DNA from: Chitinophaga terrae (ex Kim and Jung 2007)
GTDB lineage: Bacteria; Bacteroidota; Bacteroidia; Chitinophagales; Chitinophagaceae
NCBI RefSeq assembly: GCF_900107795.1
Contig: NZ_FNRL01000004.1
Location: 248,001-312,000, forward strand
DNA length: 64,000 nucleotides
Direction: 5' to 3'
Shown here: positions 38,173 to 48,296 of the stretch, one piece after another
Layout of the letters: each line of letters begins with the position of its first letter
Position numbering within the stretch: the first letter of the stretch is position 1
Translations under genes and position numbers: made by a program
Notes under the pieces: model-generated
The model's database searches: none
What the model saw: only the letters and a program-made list of their open reading frames with translations
What the model was told of the DNA's origin: nothing

Positions 38173-41100
38173 TTATTTTTCTTCCGCTTCCGCATAGTTG
38201 GCTTTAAGTTGAGGCAGCGTGAGTATAAAAATATTCGACTCTCCGTCTGTAGTATATTCAAGGTTTCCCTGGTGAAGTAATGTAATAGATTTCGCCAGGG
38301 ATAAACCAATTCCCGCACCGGCGGTCATCGTATTCCCCGACCGGTGAAAAGGTTCAAAAATATTTGTCCGTTCATTTTCAGGCACAATATCCCCGTCGTT
38401 TATCACCTGCACCAAAGCCAGCTCGCCCGAGAGCCCCGACTCAACGATGAGCAATATCCTTGAGCGGCAGTATTTAATGGCGTTGTCGACCAGGTTGCTG
38501 ATTATTTTTATAAAGCCATCGTTATCAATGTTGCAGATGATCACCGGTGTTTTTATCTCTATCCGGTAAACAATCCTTTTATTGCTGATAGCAGGTTGGA
38601 AGTTGTTGAAGATCTCTTCGATGATGGGAACAATGTTGCAAGCCGTTAAATGCAGCGCGTAATTGCCGGATTCCATCATCCTGAAATCCAGCAGTTGTTT
38701 GGTTAAGGTGAGCAGCCTGTCGGTGTTTTTATTCATCACCATGATCTCATGCTTCATTTCCGGGATAGATTCTACGTTCTTCAGGATCTTTCCCATCGGC
38801 ATTTTTATAAGCGTAAGCGGTGTTTTGATCTCGTGAGCTACTTTGGTGAAGAAATCGATCTTCGACTGGTAGAGCTCTTTTTCTTTATTCAGTGTGAAGA
38901 TCTCCATTAACCGCTGCTGCTTCTCTTCGTACCGGTTATGATAGTACCGGGTTGCGAAATAAAATGCAGCGCCAACAACAAGGGTATAGATAAGGTATGC
39001 CAGTTTTGTTTTCCAGAATGGCGGCGTTATTTCGATGGTGAAAGATGTCTCGTTAGGCATCCATAATCCACTGCTGTTGGTGGATTTTATTTTAAACATA
39101 TAATGGCCGGGGGAGAGATTATTAAAATGGATGATCTTATTCTTATCTATATAATTCCAGTTCTTGTCGATACCGTCCAGCATATAGGCGTACTTGACGT
39201 TATCCGGGGCCGTATAGGTAAGGGCAACAAAATCAAGACTAAAGGTGGAGTTGTTATAAGGCAACTGGATCTTGTTTTCTTTCAGGAAAAGGTAGTCAGA
39301 AAGCAGGTGCCGTGAATTGATGGTAACGTTTTTATTAAAGACCTGCAACTGGCTGATGTAGATAGGAGGAGTGTAGTTGACAGTAGCGTAGTTCTTCGGG
39401 TTAAACCTGATCATCCCTTTAAGACAACCAAAATAAATATTTCCTTCCGCATCCCGGAAGGAAGAACGGTGATTGAACTGGTCGCTCAACAACCCGTCGC
39501 TCTGTTTAAATACTTTGATCTGTCCTGTTTGCCGGTTGATATATGCCAGTCCCATAGATGTGGAGGCCCAGATATTATTCTCCGCATCCCTGACAATGCA
39601 ATACACGATATTGCTGGGCAGGCCGGAAGAAGTATTATACACTGAGGCAGTATTTTTGACAGGGTCGACGTAAAAAAGCCCCGACTCAGTACAAACCCAG
39701 AGATGCTGATCTGCCTCTTCCAGGAAGTTCAATATTTTCGTTTTATCGAAAGGGTAGTCTCCGTTTACCTGTATAGACAGCTTCCGGGGTTTTTGTTCTT
39801 TATCTATATAATAGATGCCGTTTCCGTGAGTCCCCAGCCAGATACGCCCGTTACGGTCCTGGAGAATGGCGGAATAAAACTCGTTGTTTACCAGGTCGGG
39901 CAACTGCTGAAATTGTCCGGTTGTAGGATCAAAGTTATAAATGCCATTGGAGGTGCAAACCAGTATATCTCCTGATCTTGTTTTATAAAGAATATTAATG
40001 TAATTGCTGTTCAATCCATTGTTGGAAAAAGCAGGATAATGTTGTTTGATCTTGCGGGTTTTCAGATCAAAAACATACAAACCATCTTTGAATGTACCAA
40101 CATACAGGTTGTCATTATCTGTCAGTAAACCATGTATATTGTTAGGAAGGCCTATGGTATTTTTATTCTCATTGTTATAGTTCACGAACGTGCCTTTATC
40201 GGGATCAAACGCTGCAATGCCTTTGTCTTCTGAGCCGATCCAGAGCTTCCCGTACTTATCCTGTACGATCTCCCTGATCACGTTGCCTTCCAGCGATGTG
40301 CTGCTGGATGTCGGGAAAAATTTCTCGAATGCAATGGCATGATTAGGATAGTAGTTTATACCGCCAAAGAAGGTGCCCAGCCAGATACCGCCTTCCCTGT
40401 CTTTGCAGATGCAGTAGATGGCATTGTCGGCCAGCGAGTATTGATCGTGCGGTACTTTGTGTATATACTGTATATCGTTCGTATAGGTGTTGAGGATATA
40501 GAGGCCTGATTCGGTACCTATCCAGAACTGGTGCTCGTCTACTTTCAGCAGGCTTCTTACAAAATGCTGCTGGTGTTTTGAAGCCGGTAGTTTTATTATG
40601 CTCCATTGATAATGTTGAAGATCGAACCGCAGCAAGCCTGTCTGCGAAGTGCCGATTAACAAGGCGTTATTCTCTTTGTCTTCACAAATGGTTTCGATGG
40701 TATTGGCTGTTTTTACAGCCAGGTTAGACGAGTAATATACGAAGCTGTCGTTCCTGCTGTCATATCTTCCTAACACGCCATTGGCGCATCCCAGCCACAT
40801 TGTTCCATCTTCAGATTTATATAGCGTGGTGATATTTCGTAATGCAGGTTGTTTGTATGGACTTATTGACTTTGTAGCTACATTGTATTTATACAATATC
40901 TCGTTCTCTACGAACCAGATATTGTTTTGATCATCGCCCCGTACAACCCTTACCAGTTGCCCTTTTGTTTTTTGCAATCGTTTGAAAGAACCATCAGTAG
41001 TATTCAGGTAGAACAAACCTTCCAGGGTACCGACCCACAAAGTGCCTTTGGCATCTTCGTATAGGTGGAAGATAGGGTTGTTGTTCATAGAATGAAGGGT

Positions 41101-41337
41101 ATCTTCTTTTAACCGGAATATCCGGAAGCTATATCCATCGAAGCGGTTTAACCCGTCCGGTGTTCCAAACCACATGAAACCGTTTTTGTCCTGCAGTGAT
41201 GTGATCACTGAATTGTTAGACAAGCCGTTTTCCACTTCATAGTGCCTGAAGTATATGGGTTGTGCGCTGCTGCTCCCCCACAGCAGTAGTATCGTCAGCA
41301 TACCCAGCAGGTACCTCGATACAGGATACAAGATCAT
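38173..41337 (-). CDS. sensor histidine kinase with two-component-regulator propeller (HTCS-type, no REC/HTH)
   Basis: 1054 residues with a signal peptide (MILYPVSRYLLGMLTILLLWGSSSAQ). The periplasmic part holds two seven-bladed Reg_prop propellers (repeats such as LQDKNGFMWFGTPDGLNRFDG and LQDRNGRIWLGTHGNGIYYID) and a Y_Y_Y immunoglobulin-like domain (DNVKYAYMLDGIDKNWNYID). One membrane segment lies at about 778-797. The cytoplasmic part is HisKA with H835 (VAHEIKTPL) and HATPase_c ending at residue 1054. Canonical HTCS proteins carry REC and AraC domains in the same chain; here they are a separate gene, which converges with this one. Such sensors bind oligosaccharides in the periplasm and switch on the PUL. 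Confidence 0.93.
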   Translation of the reverse strand: MILYPVSRYLLGMLTILLLWGSSSAQPIYFRHYEVENGLSNNSVITSLQDKNGFMWFGTPDGLNRFDGYSFRIFRLKEDTLHSMNNNPIFHLYEDAKGTLWVGTLEGLFYLNTTDGSFKRLQKTKGQLVRVVRGDDQNNIWFVENEILYKYNVATKSISPYKQPALRNITTLYKSEDGTMWLGCANGVLGRYDSRNDSFVYYSSNLAVKTANTIETICEDKENNALLIGTSQTGLLRFDLQHYQWSIIKLPASKHQQHFVRSLLKVDEHQFWIGTESGLYILNTYTNDIQYIHKVPHDQYSLADNAIYCICKDREGGIWLGTFFGGINYYPNHAIAFEKFFPTSSSTSLEGNVIREIVQDKYGKLWIGSEDKGIAAFDPDKGTFVNYNNENKNTIGLPNNIHGLLTDNDNLYVGTFKDGLYVFDLKTRKIKQHYPAFSNNGLNSNYINILYKTRSGDILVCTSNGIYNFDPTTGQFQQLPDLVNNEFYSAILQDRNGRIWLGTHGNGIYYIDKEQKPRKLSIQVNGDYPFDKTKILNFLEEADQHLWVCTESGLFYVDPVKNTASVYNTSSGLPSNIVYCIVRDAENNIWASTSMGLAYINRQTGQIKVFKQSDGLLSDQFNHRSSFRDAEGNIYFGCLKGMIRFNPKNYATVNYTPPIYISQLQVFNKNVTINSRHLLSDYLFLKENKIQLPYNNSTFSLDFVALTYTAPDNVKYAYMLDGIDKNWNYIDKNKIIHFNNLSPGHYMFKIKSTNSSGLWMPNETSFTIEITPPFWKTKLAYLIYTLVVGAAFYFATRYYHNRYEEKQQRLMEIFTLNKEKELYQSKIDFFTKVAHEIKTPLTLIKMPMGKILKNVESIPEMKHEIMVMNKNTDRLLTLTKQLLDFRMMESGNYALHLTACNIVPIIEEIFNNFQPAISNKRIVYRIEIKTPVIICNIDNDGFIKIISNLVDNAIKYCRSRILLIVESGLSGELALVQVINDGDIVPENERTNIFEPFHRSGNTMTAGAGIGLSLAKSITLLHQGNLEYTTDGESNIFILTLPQLKANYAEAEEK

Positions 41338-41786
41338 AAACGTGTCATTTACTAATTATGCTACTACAAATTGTTGGCGTATGGCGCTCTCTGTTGCTCT
41401 CTTTAAAACGTTGGTTGTGAATGCTGTTATTATAGCGCATGATGCCCGGCTGCCAGGCATTGGTGATCTATCATCAAAGAACTTACTTATTTATTAACCC
41501 GCCAATAGGATGAAAAACTATCGCGGAAGAATGATACAAATTAAACCTTTTTTGATTCAAAATTGAGGCGCTTGATTTTTGCTTCGCAGTAATTTTACCA
41601 ACAAGTAACCAACAAATGTGGGGATCAACAACGCCGGGGAAATTATGTAGCGTTCCTACCTGGCTGGATTATAAAGGCTTTATCATACAACTACTTCCAG
41701 ATAGCATTTTATCAACTACAAAATAAAACATGGTGTAAAGTGTCAAAGGTTAACAATGCTTTGAATTTTTAACATCACAACGCGTT
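41338..41786. other. 449-base divergent regulatory region
   Basis: The gap between the sensor kinase gene (minus) and the TIG/NHL lipoprotein gene (plus). No ORF of credible length was seen. It carries the promoters of both and is the probable target of the REC-AraC regulator. A possible Bacteroidota promoter for the plus strand is at 41551-41581. A small ATGCC/GGCAT hairpin is at 41442-41460. No direct repeat long enough to be called an AraC box was obvious to the eye. Confidence 0.55.
41551..41581 (+). promoter_or_regulatory. candidate promoter of the PUL 2 transport operon
   Basis: TTTG (41551-41554), then 19 bases, then GATTTTTG (41574-41581), which matches TAnnTTTG in all but the first base. 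Spacing fits the -33/-7 pattern of Bacteroidota. Transcription would begin near 41588 and give a leader of about 200 bases. Confidence 0.4.
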
Positions 41787-43106
41787 ATGATTAGAATCCT
41801 GAAATGGCTTCGAGGAAGCCTTCCCTTTGCCGTATTCGGCGGTATGCTTTTAGCTGCCTGTTCCAAGAAAGAATCGTCTGACACCCTGGTTAAATTTGAT
41901 CCGTCGAAGCCTGTGACGATCAGCAGATTTACCCCCGACAGCGGAGGGGTAGGAACGCAAATGCTCATTTACGGTTCCAACTTCGGAAGTGACCGCAACC
42001 TGGTAAAAGTTTTTATTAACGGTAAACCTGCCCCCGTCATCGGCGTAAAGGATACCATTATGTATGTACTCGTTCCTTCCAGGGCAGGGGAAGGCAAACT
42101 AACCCTGCAGATAGGTAAGGAAGGAGACGCAAAAGAGGTAGTTGCGGCGGGCGATTTCAAATACCTCTTTAACCAGTCGGTAGGTACGCTGGCCGGGTTT
42201 ACAGACAAAGATGGAAAAACTGCCATCGTAGACGGCGAGATCGCTAAAGCGCAGTTTGAAGAACCCTACTGGCTTACATTCGACCAGCATAAAAATATCT
42301 ACATGCTGGAAGAATACAGGGGAATGCGGTTTATCGACTCTGCACGCACCTACGTGAAAACCATGTTCCGTACCGGTAACGGGTTAGACAGGCCAAGAAC
42401 GCTGGCTTTTAATCCAACCTGGGATACCCTGTATGTAACCAACGATCAATGGGATGATCGCGGTCTTAGTACTGCTGTACTCACCCCCGCTACAGGTTTT
42501 ACAAAATGGAACGCCCTTATCCTGTCTAAAACTACTAACGGTGGCGATGCCAATCCTATCACCGGCGATTTCTTTTTTAACTCTTACTCCAAAGGAGAAA
42601 TGTTCAAATGGGATCGTCAAAGCAGGTCTACCAAATTCATGTACCGCGTCGACGACGTGGATTGGGAGTTCAATATACAGTTTGCGCCCAGCGGCGACTT
42701 TGCTTACATCGTAGTAGTAAATAAAAGCTATATCCTCAGAACCAGGTTTAACAAGGAAACCGGTACGCTGGAAGCGCCAGTGCATTTCGTTGGCGGAAGA
42801 GGACAGCATGATTACCGCGATGGAATTGGCGTGGATGCACGTTTCAATCACCCGCACCAGGGAACCTTTGATAAAGACAATAATTTTTATGTGGCGGATG
42901 CAGAGAATCACTGCATCAGGAAAATATCTCCTGAAGGCGTAGTGAGCACCTTCGCAGGCAGGCCACGCGAAAGAGGCTATGCCGACGGTCCTTTGCGCAA
43001 GGCCCAGTTTAACCTGCCGCGTGGTATAGTATACGACGATGCCACAGCCACTTTTTATGTTGCGGATCAAGTGAACCGCCGGATCAGAACAATATCTGTA
43101 GAATAA
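41787..43106 (+). CDS. TIG/IPT and NHL-repeat surface lipoprotein
   Basis: 439 residues, SPII signal with lipidated C25 (GGMLLAACSKK). Residues about 42-125 are an IPT/TIG immunoglobulin-like domain (ISRFTPDSGGVGTQMLIYGSNFG ... IMYVLVPSRAGEGKLTLQI). The remainder is an NHL-type propeller (PYWLTFDQHKNIYMLEEY, DGIGVDARFNHPHQGTFDKDNNFYVADAENHCIRKISPEG, LRKAQFNLPRGIVYDDATATFYVADQVNRRIRTI). Proteins of this build appear beside SusC/SusD pairs in many Bacteroidota PULs and act as surface glycan-binding proteins in place of SusE/F. First gene of the PUL 2 transport operon; the susC start lies 17 bases after its stop. Confidence 0.88.
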   Translation: MIRILKWLRGSLPFAVFGGMLLAACSKKESSDTLVKFDPSKPVTISRFTPDSGGVGTQMLIYGSNFGSDRNLVKVFINGKPAPVIGVKDTIMYVLVPSRAGEGKLTLQIGKEGDAKEVVAAGDFKYLFNQSVGTLAGFTDKDGKTAIVDGEIAKAQFEEPYWLTFDQHKNIYMLEEYRGMRFIDSARTYVKTMFRTGNGLDRPRTLAFNPTWDTLYVTNDQWDDRGLSTAVLTPATGFTKWNALILSKTTNGGDANPITGDFFFNSYSKGEMFKWDRQSRSTKFMYRVDDVDWEFNIQFAPSGDFAYIVVVNKSYILRTRFNKETGTLEAPVHFVGGRGQHDYRDGIGVDARFNHPHQGTFDKDNNFYVADAENHCIRKISPEGVVSTFAGRPRERGYADGPLRKAQFNLPRGIVYDDATATFYVADQVNRRIRTISVE

Positions 43107-43123
43107 ACTAATTGTCATTTATA

Positions 43124-46100
43124 ATGAAAGCTTTTTACCTGTCCCTAATCTTAATCTGTATTTCCGCCAAGGTGTTTTCGCAGCAACAACAAGCGACCGA
43201 AATCACCGGCGTGGTGACCGATACCAGCAATCTTCCATTGCCGGGTGCTAACGTGGTAGTGAAAGACAGAGTAGGTCTCGGAGCCATCACCGACCAGCAT
43301 GGACGTTTCAAAATAAAAGTAGAACCTTATCATACCCTGATCGTTTCTTTTATCGGGTTTACCAGTAAAGAAATACCGGTGCGCGATAATAAGGTGATCA
43401 ATGTAACCCTGCATCCTTCCAATACCAGCGCCCTGGAGCAGGTGGTGGTAACGGCTACCGGTCCCCAGAAAAAAGTGACCGTTACGGGCGCCATTACCAC
43501 TGTAGACCCGAAAGAACTGCGAACGGCAGGAGGCAACATAACCAACGCGCTGGCAGGCAACGTGGCCGGGGTTATTGCCATGCAACGCTCGGGCGAACCG
43601 GGCAGCAACCAGTCCGAATTCTGGATCCGCGGTATCTCCACTTTCGGCGCAAGCAATGCCGCCCTTGTATTGGTGGATGGTTTCGAACGCCCGTTCAATG
43701 AGATCAACATCGAGGATATAGAATCCTTCTCCGTATTGAAAGACGCTTCCGCTACCGCTATTTACGGTTCAAGAGGTGCAAATGGGGTGATCCTCATCAC
43801 CACTAAAAAGGGTAAGACCGGTAAAGTGAACATCGACGGAAAAGTAGAGCACACTTACGTTACCCGTACCCGTACTCCTACATTCGTGGATGGCGACGTA
43901 TACGCCACTATGGCCAATGAAGCGAAGATCACCCGCAACCAGGAGCCGGTATATACGCCTACGGAACTGGAGATACTCCGCCAGAAACTGGACCCGGATC
44001 TGTATCCTAACGTGAACTGGCAGAACGAAATGCTGAAAAAAGGAGCAGACATTAACAGGGCTGCCCTGAATATCAATGGTGGCGCTACCATCGCCAGGTT
44101 CTTTGTTTCAGGTAGTTATATCCAGGAAGGCGGAATGTACAAATCAGACGCCGCACTGAAAGAATATAAGACCAACGCCAATCTCTCCAGGTGGAACTAC
44201 AGGATCAACCTCGACCTGGATGTTACCAAAACAACTCTTTTCCGTATAGGCGTTGCCGGGTTCCTGGAAAAGAAGAACTATCCCGGTTTAAATGATGACA
44301 TCTGGTATTCGCTGGTAGGCCAGTCGCCGGTTTCTATTCCTAAAATGTATTCCAATGGCCTTGTTCCTGCCTATGGCACAGGTAACAAGACCAATCCCTG
44401 GGTGTTGGCCACACAAACCGGCTACCGCGAATTCTGGAGGAACAAGGCAGAAACCAACTTTATTATTGATCAGAACCTGGATTTTATTACTCCCGGCCTG
44501 AAAGCTACCGGGCGCCTGGCATTTGACGCCAATAACGACAATAACATCTACAGAAAAAAATGGCCTGAACAATATAACGTACAACGAAGGAGGGACAGGA
44601 ACGGGAACCTTATCATGAACCGCATTTCACCTGAATCGCAGATGTTCCAGGAAACCAGCGCAGGCGGCGAAAGGGTTTCAGTGTATGAGCTGGAACTCAG
44701 GTATGGCCGCACTTTCAACAAACGGCACAGGGTTGAGGGATTGGCGAAATATTTCCAGCGTGAGCTGCGCCAGACGGTAAACCTGGGGGCTGATATTGTA
44801 AAAGGTATTCCCCGCCGCAACCAGTCGCTTTCCGGGCGCCTGATGTACGGTTACAACAGCCGTTATCTTGCCGAATTCAACTTCGGGTATACGGGATCGG
44901 AGAACTTTAAACCCGGTCACCAGTTCGGTTTCTTCCCGGCAGTTTCAGCAGCCTGGAATATATCTGAAGAAAACTTTATCAAAGATAATTTCAATTGGAT
45001 CGACCTGCTGAAAGTCCGCTACTCGTACGGTGAAGTAGGTAGTGATAATTTCGGGAACAACCGATTCGCCTTCCTCAGTGACATAAAAGCAGGTCCAGGC
45101 TACAACTTCGGCGAAGCTATCAGTCCTAACAGCTACCCCGGCCTGTATTACGCCCAGGTATCGTCTGAACAGCTGACCTGGGAAATAGCCCGCAAACAGG
45201 ACCTGGGTTTTGAAATGAACCTCCTGAAAAACCTTTTCTCTATCACCATCGATGTATTCAAGGAAAGAAGGGAGAATATCTATAAACAACGTTCCCACCT
45301 GCCTGCTATGGTAGGTATCTCCAGCCAGCCATGGGCTAACGTGGGGATCATGGAGAACAAGGGCTTTGATGCCCAGTTCAGCGTAAACAAAAAGATCAAA
45401 GCGGTAGATGTGACTGTTCGGGGAAATATCACCTACTTCAAAAACCAGGTGATCGCCTTCGATGAAGAAGCAAATAACCTGAAATATAGGATGACGCAGG
45501 GCTTCCGTCTCGACCAGGCCAGGGGCCTCATTGCGCTTGGACTGTTCAAGGATTATGACGATATAAGGAATAGCCCTAAACAGACATTCGGCGCTTACCA
45601 GCCGGGCGATATCAAATACAAGGATGTGAACGGAGATGGTATCATCAACGACAACGACGTAGTGCCTATCGGCGCGTCGAGGGTGCCAAGCCTGCTCTAT
45701 GGCGTGGGCATGTCGATCCGGTGGAAAGGAATAGATTTCAACTTCCATTTGCAGGGAGCCGGCAAATCCTCCTACTTCATCGATGGGCCGAGCGTATACC
45801 CGTTCGTGGAAGGCACCTGGGGTAATATCCTGACAGATGTAGCCGCACCAGGCAACCGGTGGATCTCCAAGGAAATTTCAGGAGATCCGTCCACCGAAAA
45901 TCCTAATGCCAAGTATCCAAGGCTCAGTTATGGCGGAAACTCCAATAACTACAGGGCGTCTACCTTCTGGTTGAGGAATGGAGCATACCTCCGCCTGAAA
46001 AACATTGAGCTGGGATATACCCTGCCAAAACAGATCACAACCTGGGCGCATATCAACAACGCCAGGCTTTATATCATGGCGCAAAACCTGGCCGTATGGG

Positions 46101-46198
46101 ATCACCTGAAACTCTGGGACCCTGAACTGGCCAGTGGCAACGGGATGAGCTATCCGTTATCTAAAACCGTGACAGGCGGACTTACCATCAACTTTTAA
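43124..46198 (+). CDS. SusC/RagA TonB-linked outer-membrane protein, no STN domain (PUL 2)
   Basis: 1024 residues from the ATG at 43124; a TTG at 43112 is less likely because MKAFYLSLILICISAKVFSQ is a complete signal peptide. It goes straight to a CarboxypepD_reg domain (about 27-100, ITGVVTDTSNLPLPGANVVVK) without an STN domain, then TonB box (LEQVVVTATGPQKKVTVTGA), plug (IESFSVLKDASATAIYGSRG) and barrel ending TGGLTINF. Lack of STN means it does not signal to FecR, in keeping with control by the two-component system next door. Its stop overlaps the susD start by one base (TAATG). Confidence 0.95.
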   Translation: MKAFYLSLILICISAKVFSQQQQATEITGVVTDTSNLPLPGANVVVKDRVGLGAITDQHGRFKIKVEPYHTLIVSFIGFTSKEIPVRDNKVINVTLHPSNTSALEQVVVTATGPQKKVTVTGAITTVDPKELRTAGGNITNALAGNVAGVIAMQRSGEPGSNQSEFWIRGISTFGASNAALVLVDGFERPFNEINIEDIESFSVLKDASATAIYGSRGANGVILITTKKGKTGKVNIDGKVEHTYVTRTRTPTFVDGDVYATMANEAKITRNQEPVYTPTELEILRQKLDPDLYPNVNWQNEMLKKGADINRAALNINGGATIARFFVSGSYIQEGGMYKSDAALKEYKTNANLSRWNYRINLDLDVTKTTLFRIGVAGFLEKKNYPGLNDDIWYSLVGQSPVSIPKMYSNGLVPAYGTGNKTNPWVLATQTGYREFWRNKAETNFIIDQNLDFITPGLKATGRLAFDANNDNNIYRKKWPEQYNVQRRRDRNGNLIMNRISPESQMFQETSAGGERVSVYELELRYGRTFNKRHRVEGLAKYFQRELRQTVNLGADIVKGIPRRNQSLSGRLMYGYNSRYLAEFNFGYTGSENFKPGHQFGFFPAVSAAWNISEENFIKDNFNWIDLLKVRYSYGEVGSDNFGNNRFAFLSDIKAGPGYNFGEAISPNSYPGLYYAQVSSEQLTWEIARKQDLGFEMNLLKNLFSITIDVFKERRENIYKQRSHLPAMVGISSQPWANVGIMENKGFDAQFSVNKKIKAVDVTVRGNITYFKNQVIAFDEEANNLKYRMTQGFRLDQARGLIALGLFKDYDDIRNSPKQTFGAYQPGDIKYKDVNGDGIINDNDVVPIGASRVPSLLYGVGMSIRWKGIDFNFHLQGAGKSSYFIDGPSVYPFVEGTWGNILTDVAAPGNRWISKEISGDPSTENPNAKYPRLSYGGNSNNYRASTFWLRNGAYLRLKNIELGYTLPKQITTWAHINNARLYIMAQNLAVWDHLKLWDPELASGNGMSYPLSKTVTGGLTINF

Positions 46199-48264
46199 TG
46201 AACAAACGGTTTAATCCATCTAATGTTATGAAAGAAACTATAATAAATAAGGTGCAAAGCTCCCAGGCCGGAAAGAGAAAGGTGCGGGCAAAAGGGCTGT
46301 TGATACCGTTCTTCTGCGCTTTTACAGGAATGCTGCTGCTGGGCTCCTGCAGGAAGTACCTGGATATGGATCATTACTTTAAAGACAGGCAAAATACGGA
46401 TACGCTTTTCACCAGGCGCGATTACTCGGAGCAATGGCTGGCAAGTACCTACACCCATTTGAGAAATGAAAATGCAGATGTAGCCAGTAAAGGATATACG
46501 CCTTTCAATTTTATTTCGGATGATATGTTCTTTGGCGACAGGGACGATAAATACCGCCGGTATAAGAACGGGGAATATAACGAAGGAGATGATCAGGCTT
46601 CCTGGACGTCGTGTTATGAGGGGATCCGCAAGGCTTCTATCTTCATACACAATATAGACAGGAACAGGGAAATGGATAAAGAGGAAATAGCCGACAGGAA
46701 AGCGCAGGCCCGTTTCCTGAGAGCGTATTACTACTGGCTGTTGTTGAGGAAATATGGTCCCATTCCTGTTGTGGCAGATGAGGGCGTTGATTATACTACC
46801 GATTATGAAAACCTTGCCCAGCCAAGGAATACCTACGACGAGTGCGTTGATTTCATCACCAAAGAACTGGCCACTGCGGCAAAAGACCTTCCGTTGCAAC
46901 GTACCAACCGGGATGCTGCCAGGCCAACCAAAGGCGCTGCATTAGCGGCAAGGGCAAAAGTTTACCTGTATGGCGCAAGCCCGCTCTTTAATGGCAATAA
47001 GGAAATGTCTGACCTGGTAGACAATACCGGCAAGCCGCTTATTTCCCAGGCTTACGACGAAACTAAATGGGCTAAAGCGGCAGCCGCAGCGAAAGATGTC
47101 ATTGATCTTAATGTTTATAAGCTGTTCACGGCGCCATTCAACGCCGTTGACCAGACAGGAACAATTCCTAAAACCATTGTACCTCCGTACAATCCCAAGT
47201 ATTCAGACAAAGCTTTCCCGCTTGGATGGAAAGATATTGATCCTTACCAGTCATACGCCCAGTTATTTAACGGCGCTTTAGGTTTTACCGCTAATCCTGA
47301 GATCATCTTCTCCCGTGTTACAGAACAGGGAAGCGAAGGAATTGATATGATGGTGCTGCACCAGATGCCTTATTCACTGAAAGGCTGGAATACACATGGT
47401 ATTACCCAGAAACAGGCGGATGTTTATTATATGAATGATGGCAAAGACGTTCCTACCAATCCACGTGTGACCGGCTTTACCAGCAACAAAGAAGAGATCA
47501 GGCCTTTGCCGGCCAATGTGTCTATGCAGTATGCCTATCGCGAGCCCCGTTTTTATGCCTCTGTAGCGTATAACGGCAGTATCTGGGAGAATACCAGCGC
47601 CAGGTACGACTACGACAGGTACAAGCAGGTGTTTTACTATAGGGGAGCGCCGGATGGTAAACAGCCATCTTCGCCGGCTTTCCATATCCGGACAGGTATC
47701 GGCATCAAAAAGTTCTATAATCCTTTTGATTCATTTATGGAAGGCGGGTTCGTGGTGCCTAAACCAGAACCGGCTATCAGGTATGCAGAGGTACTGCTGA
47801 TCTATGCAGAAGCGCTGAACGAACTGAATGGATCATACAGCATTCCTAACTACCTGGGAACAGGCAATATCACAGTGTCCAGGGACCCGCTTGAAATAAG
47901 CCGGTACCTGAGCCAGATCCGCATCCGGGCCGGGTTGCCTGATTTTGAAGGCGGCGTGTATGCGTCGAAAGAACAACTGAGGAAAGCGCTGAAAAGAGAA
48001 CGGCAGATTGAGCTGTTTGCAGAAGGGCACCGGTATTTTGACCTGAGAAGATGGAAAGATGCACCGGTAGAAGAAGCTACGCCGGTAATGGGATGCAATA
48101 TGAATATGACGGAACAGCAGCGGGATCTTTTCTACATCCCGGTAGTGATACCATCTATGCCTACCATCTTTGTCAGGAAGATGTACTTATGGCCGATCTC
48201 ATACAGCGAATTAAGAAAGAACAGAAAACTGACTCAAAACCCGGGATGGACAATGTTTGACTAA
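46198..48264 (+). CDS. RagB/SusD family lipoprotein, large (PUL 2)
   Basis: 688 residues, longer than the usual ~500-600. The start ATG overlaps the susC stop; another ATG at 46228 would shorten it by 10 residues. Either way the signal has an unusually long charged n-region (KRKVRAKG) before the lipobox GMLLLGSC (C51 from the first start). SusD features: SYEGIRKASIFIHNI-type helices, AQARFLRAYYYWLLLRKYGPIPVVADEG, AKAAAAAKDVIDLNVYKLF, RYAEVLLIYAEALNEL, ISRYLSQIRIRAGLPDFEG and LRKALKRERQIELFAEGHRYFDLRRWKD. It is the glycan-binding lid for the SusC above. The length suggests extra loops and a bulky ligand. Confidence 0.93.
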   Translation: MNKRFNPSNVMKETIINKVQSSQAGKRKVRAKGLLIPFFCAFTGMLLLGSCRKYLDMDHYFKDRQNTDTLFTRRDYSEQWLASTYTHLRNENADVASKGYTPFNFISDDMFFGDRDDKYRRYKNGEYNEGDDQASWTSCYEGIRKASIFIHNIDRNREMDKEEIADRKAQARFLRAYYYWLLLRKYGPIPVVADEGVDYTTDYENLAQPRNTYDECVDFITKELATAAKDLPLQRTNRDAARPTKGAALAARAKVYLYGASPLFNGNKEMSDLVDNTGKPLISQAYDETKWAKAAAAAKDVIDLNVYKLFTAPFNAVDQTGTIPKTIVPPYNPKYSDKAFPLGWKDIDPYQSYAQLFNGALGFTANPEIIFSRVTEQGSEGIDMMVLHQMPYSLKGWNTHGITQKQADVYYMNDGKDVPTNPRVTGFTSNKEEIRPLPANVSMQYAYREPRFYASVAYNGSIWENTSARYDYDRYKQVFYYRGAPDGKQPSSPAFHIRTGIGIKKFYNPFDSFMEGGFVVPKPEPAIRYAEVLLIYAEALNELNGSYSIPNYLGTGNITVSRDPLEISRYLSQIRIRAGLPDFEGGVYASKEQLRKALKRERQIELFAEGHRYFDLRRWKDAPVEEATPVMGCNMNMTEQQRDLFYIPVVIPSMPTIFVRKMYLWPISYSELRKNRKLTQNPGWTMFD

Positions 48265-48296
48265 AACACCTGTTGCTCAACAAAAATGAAAGCATA

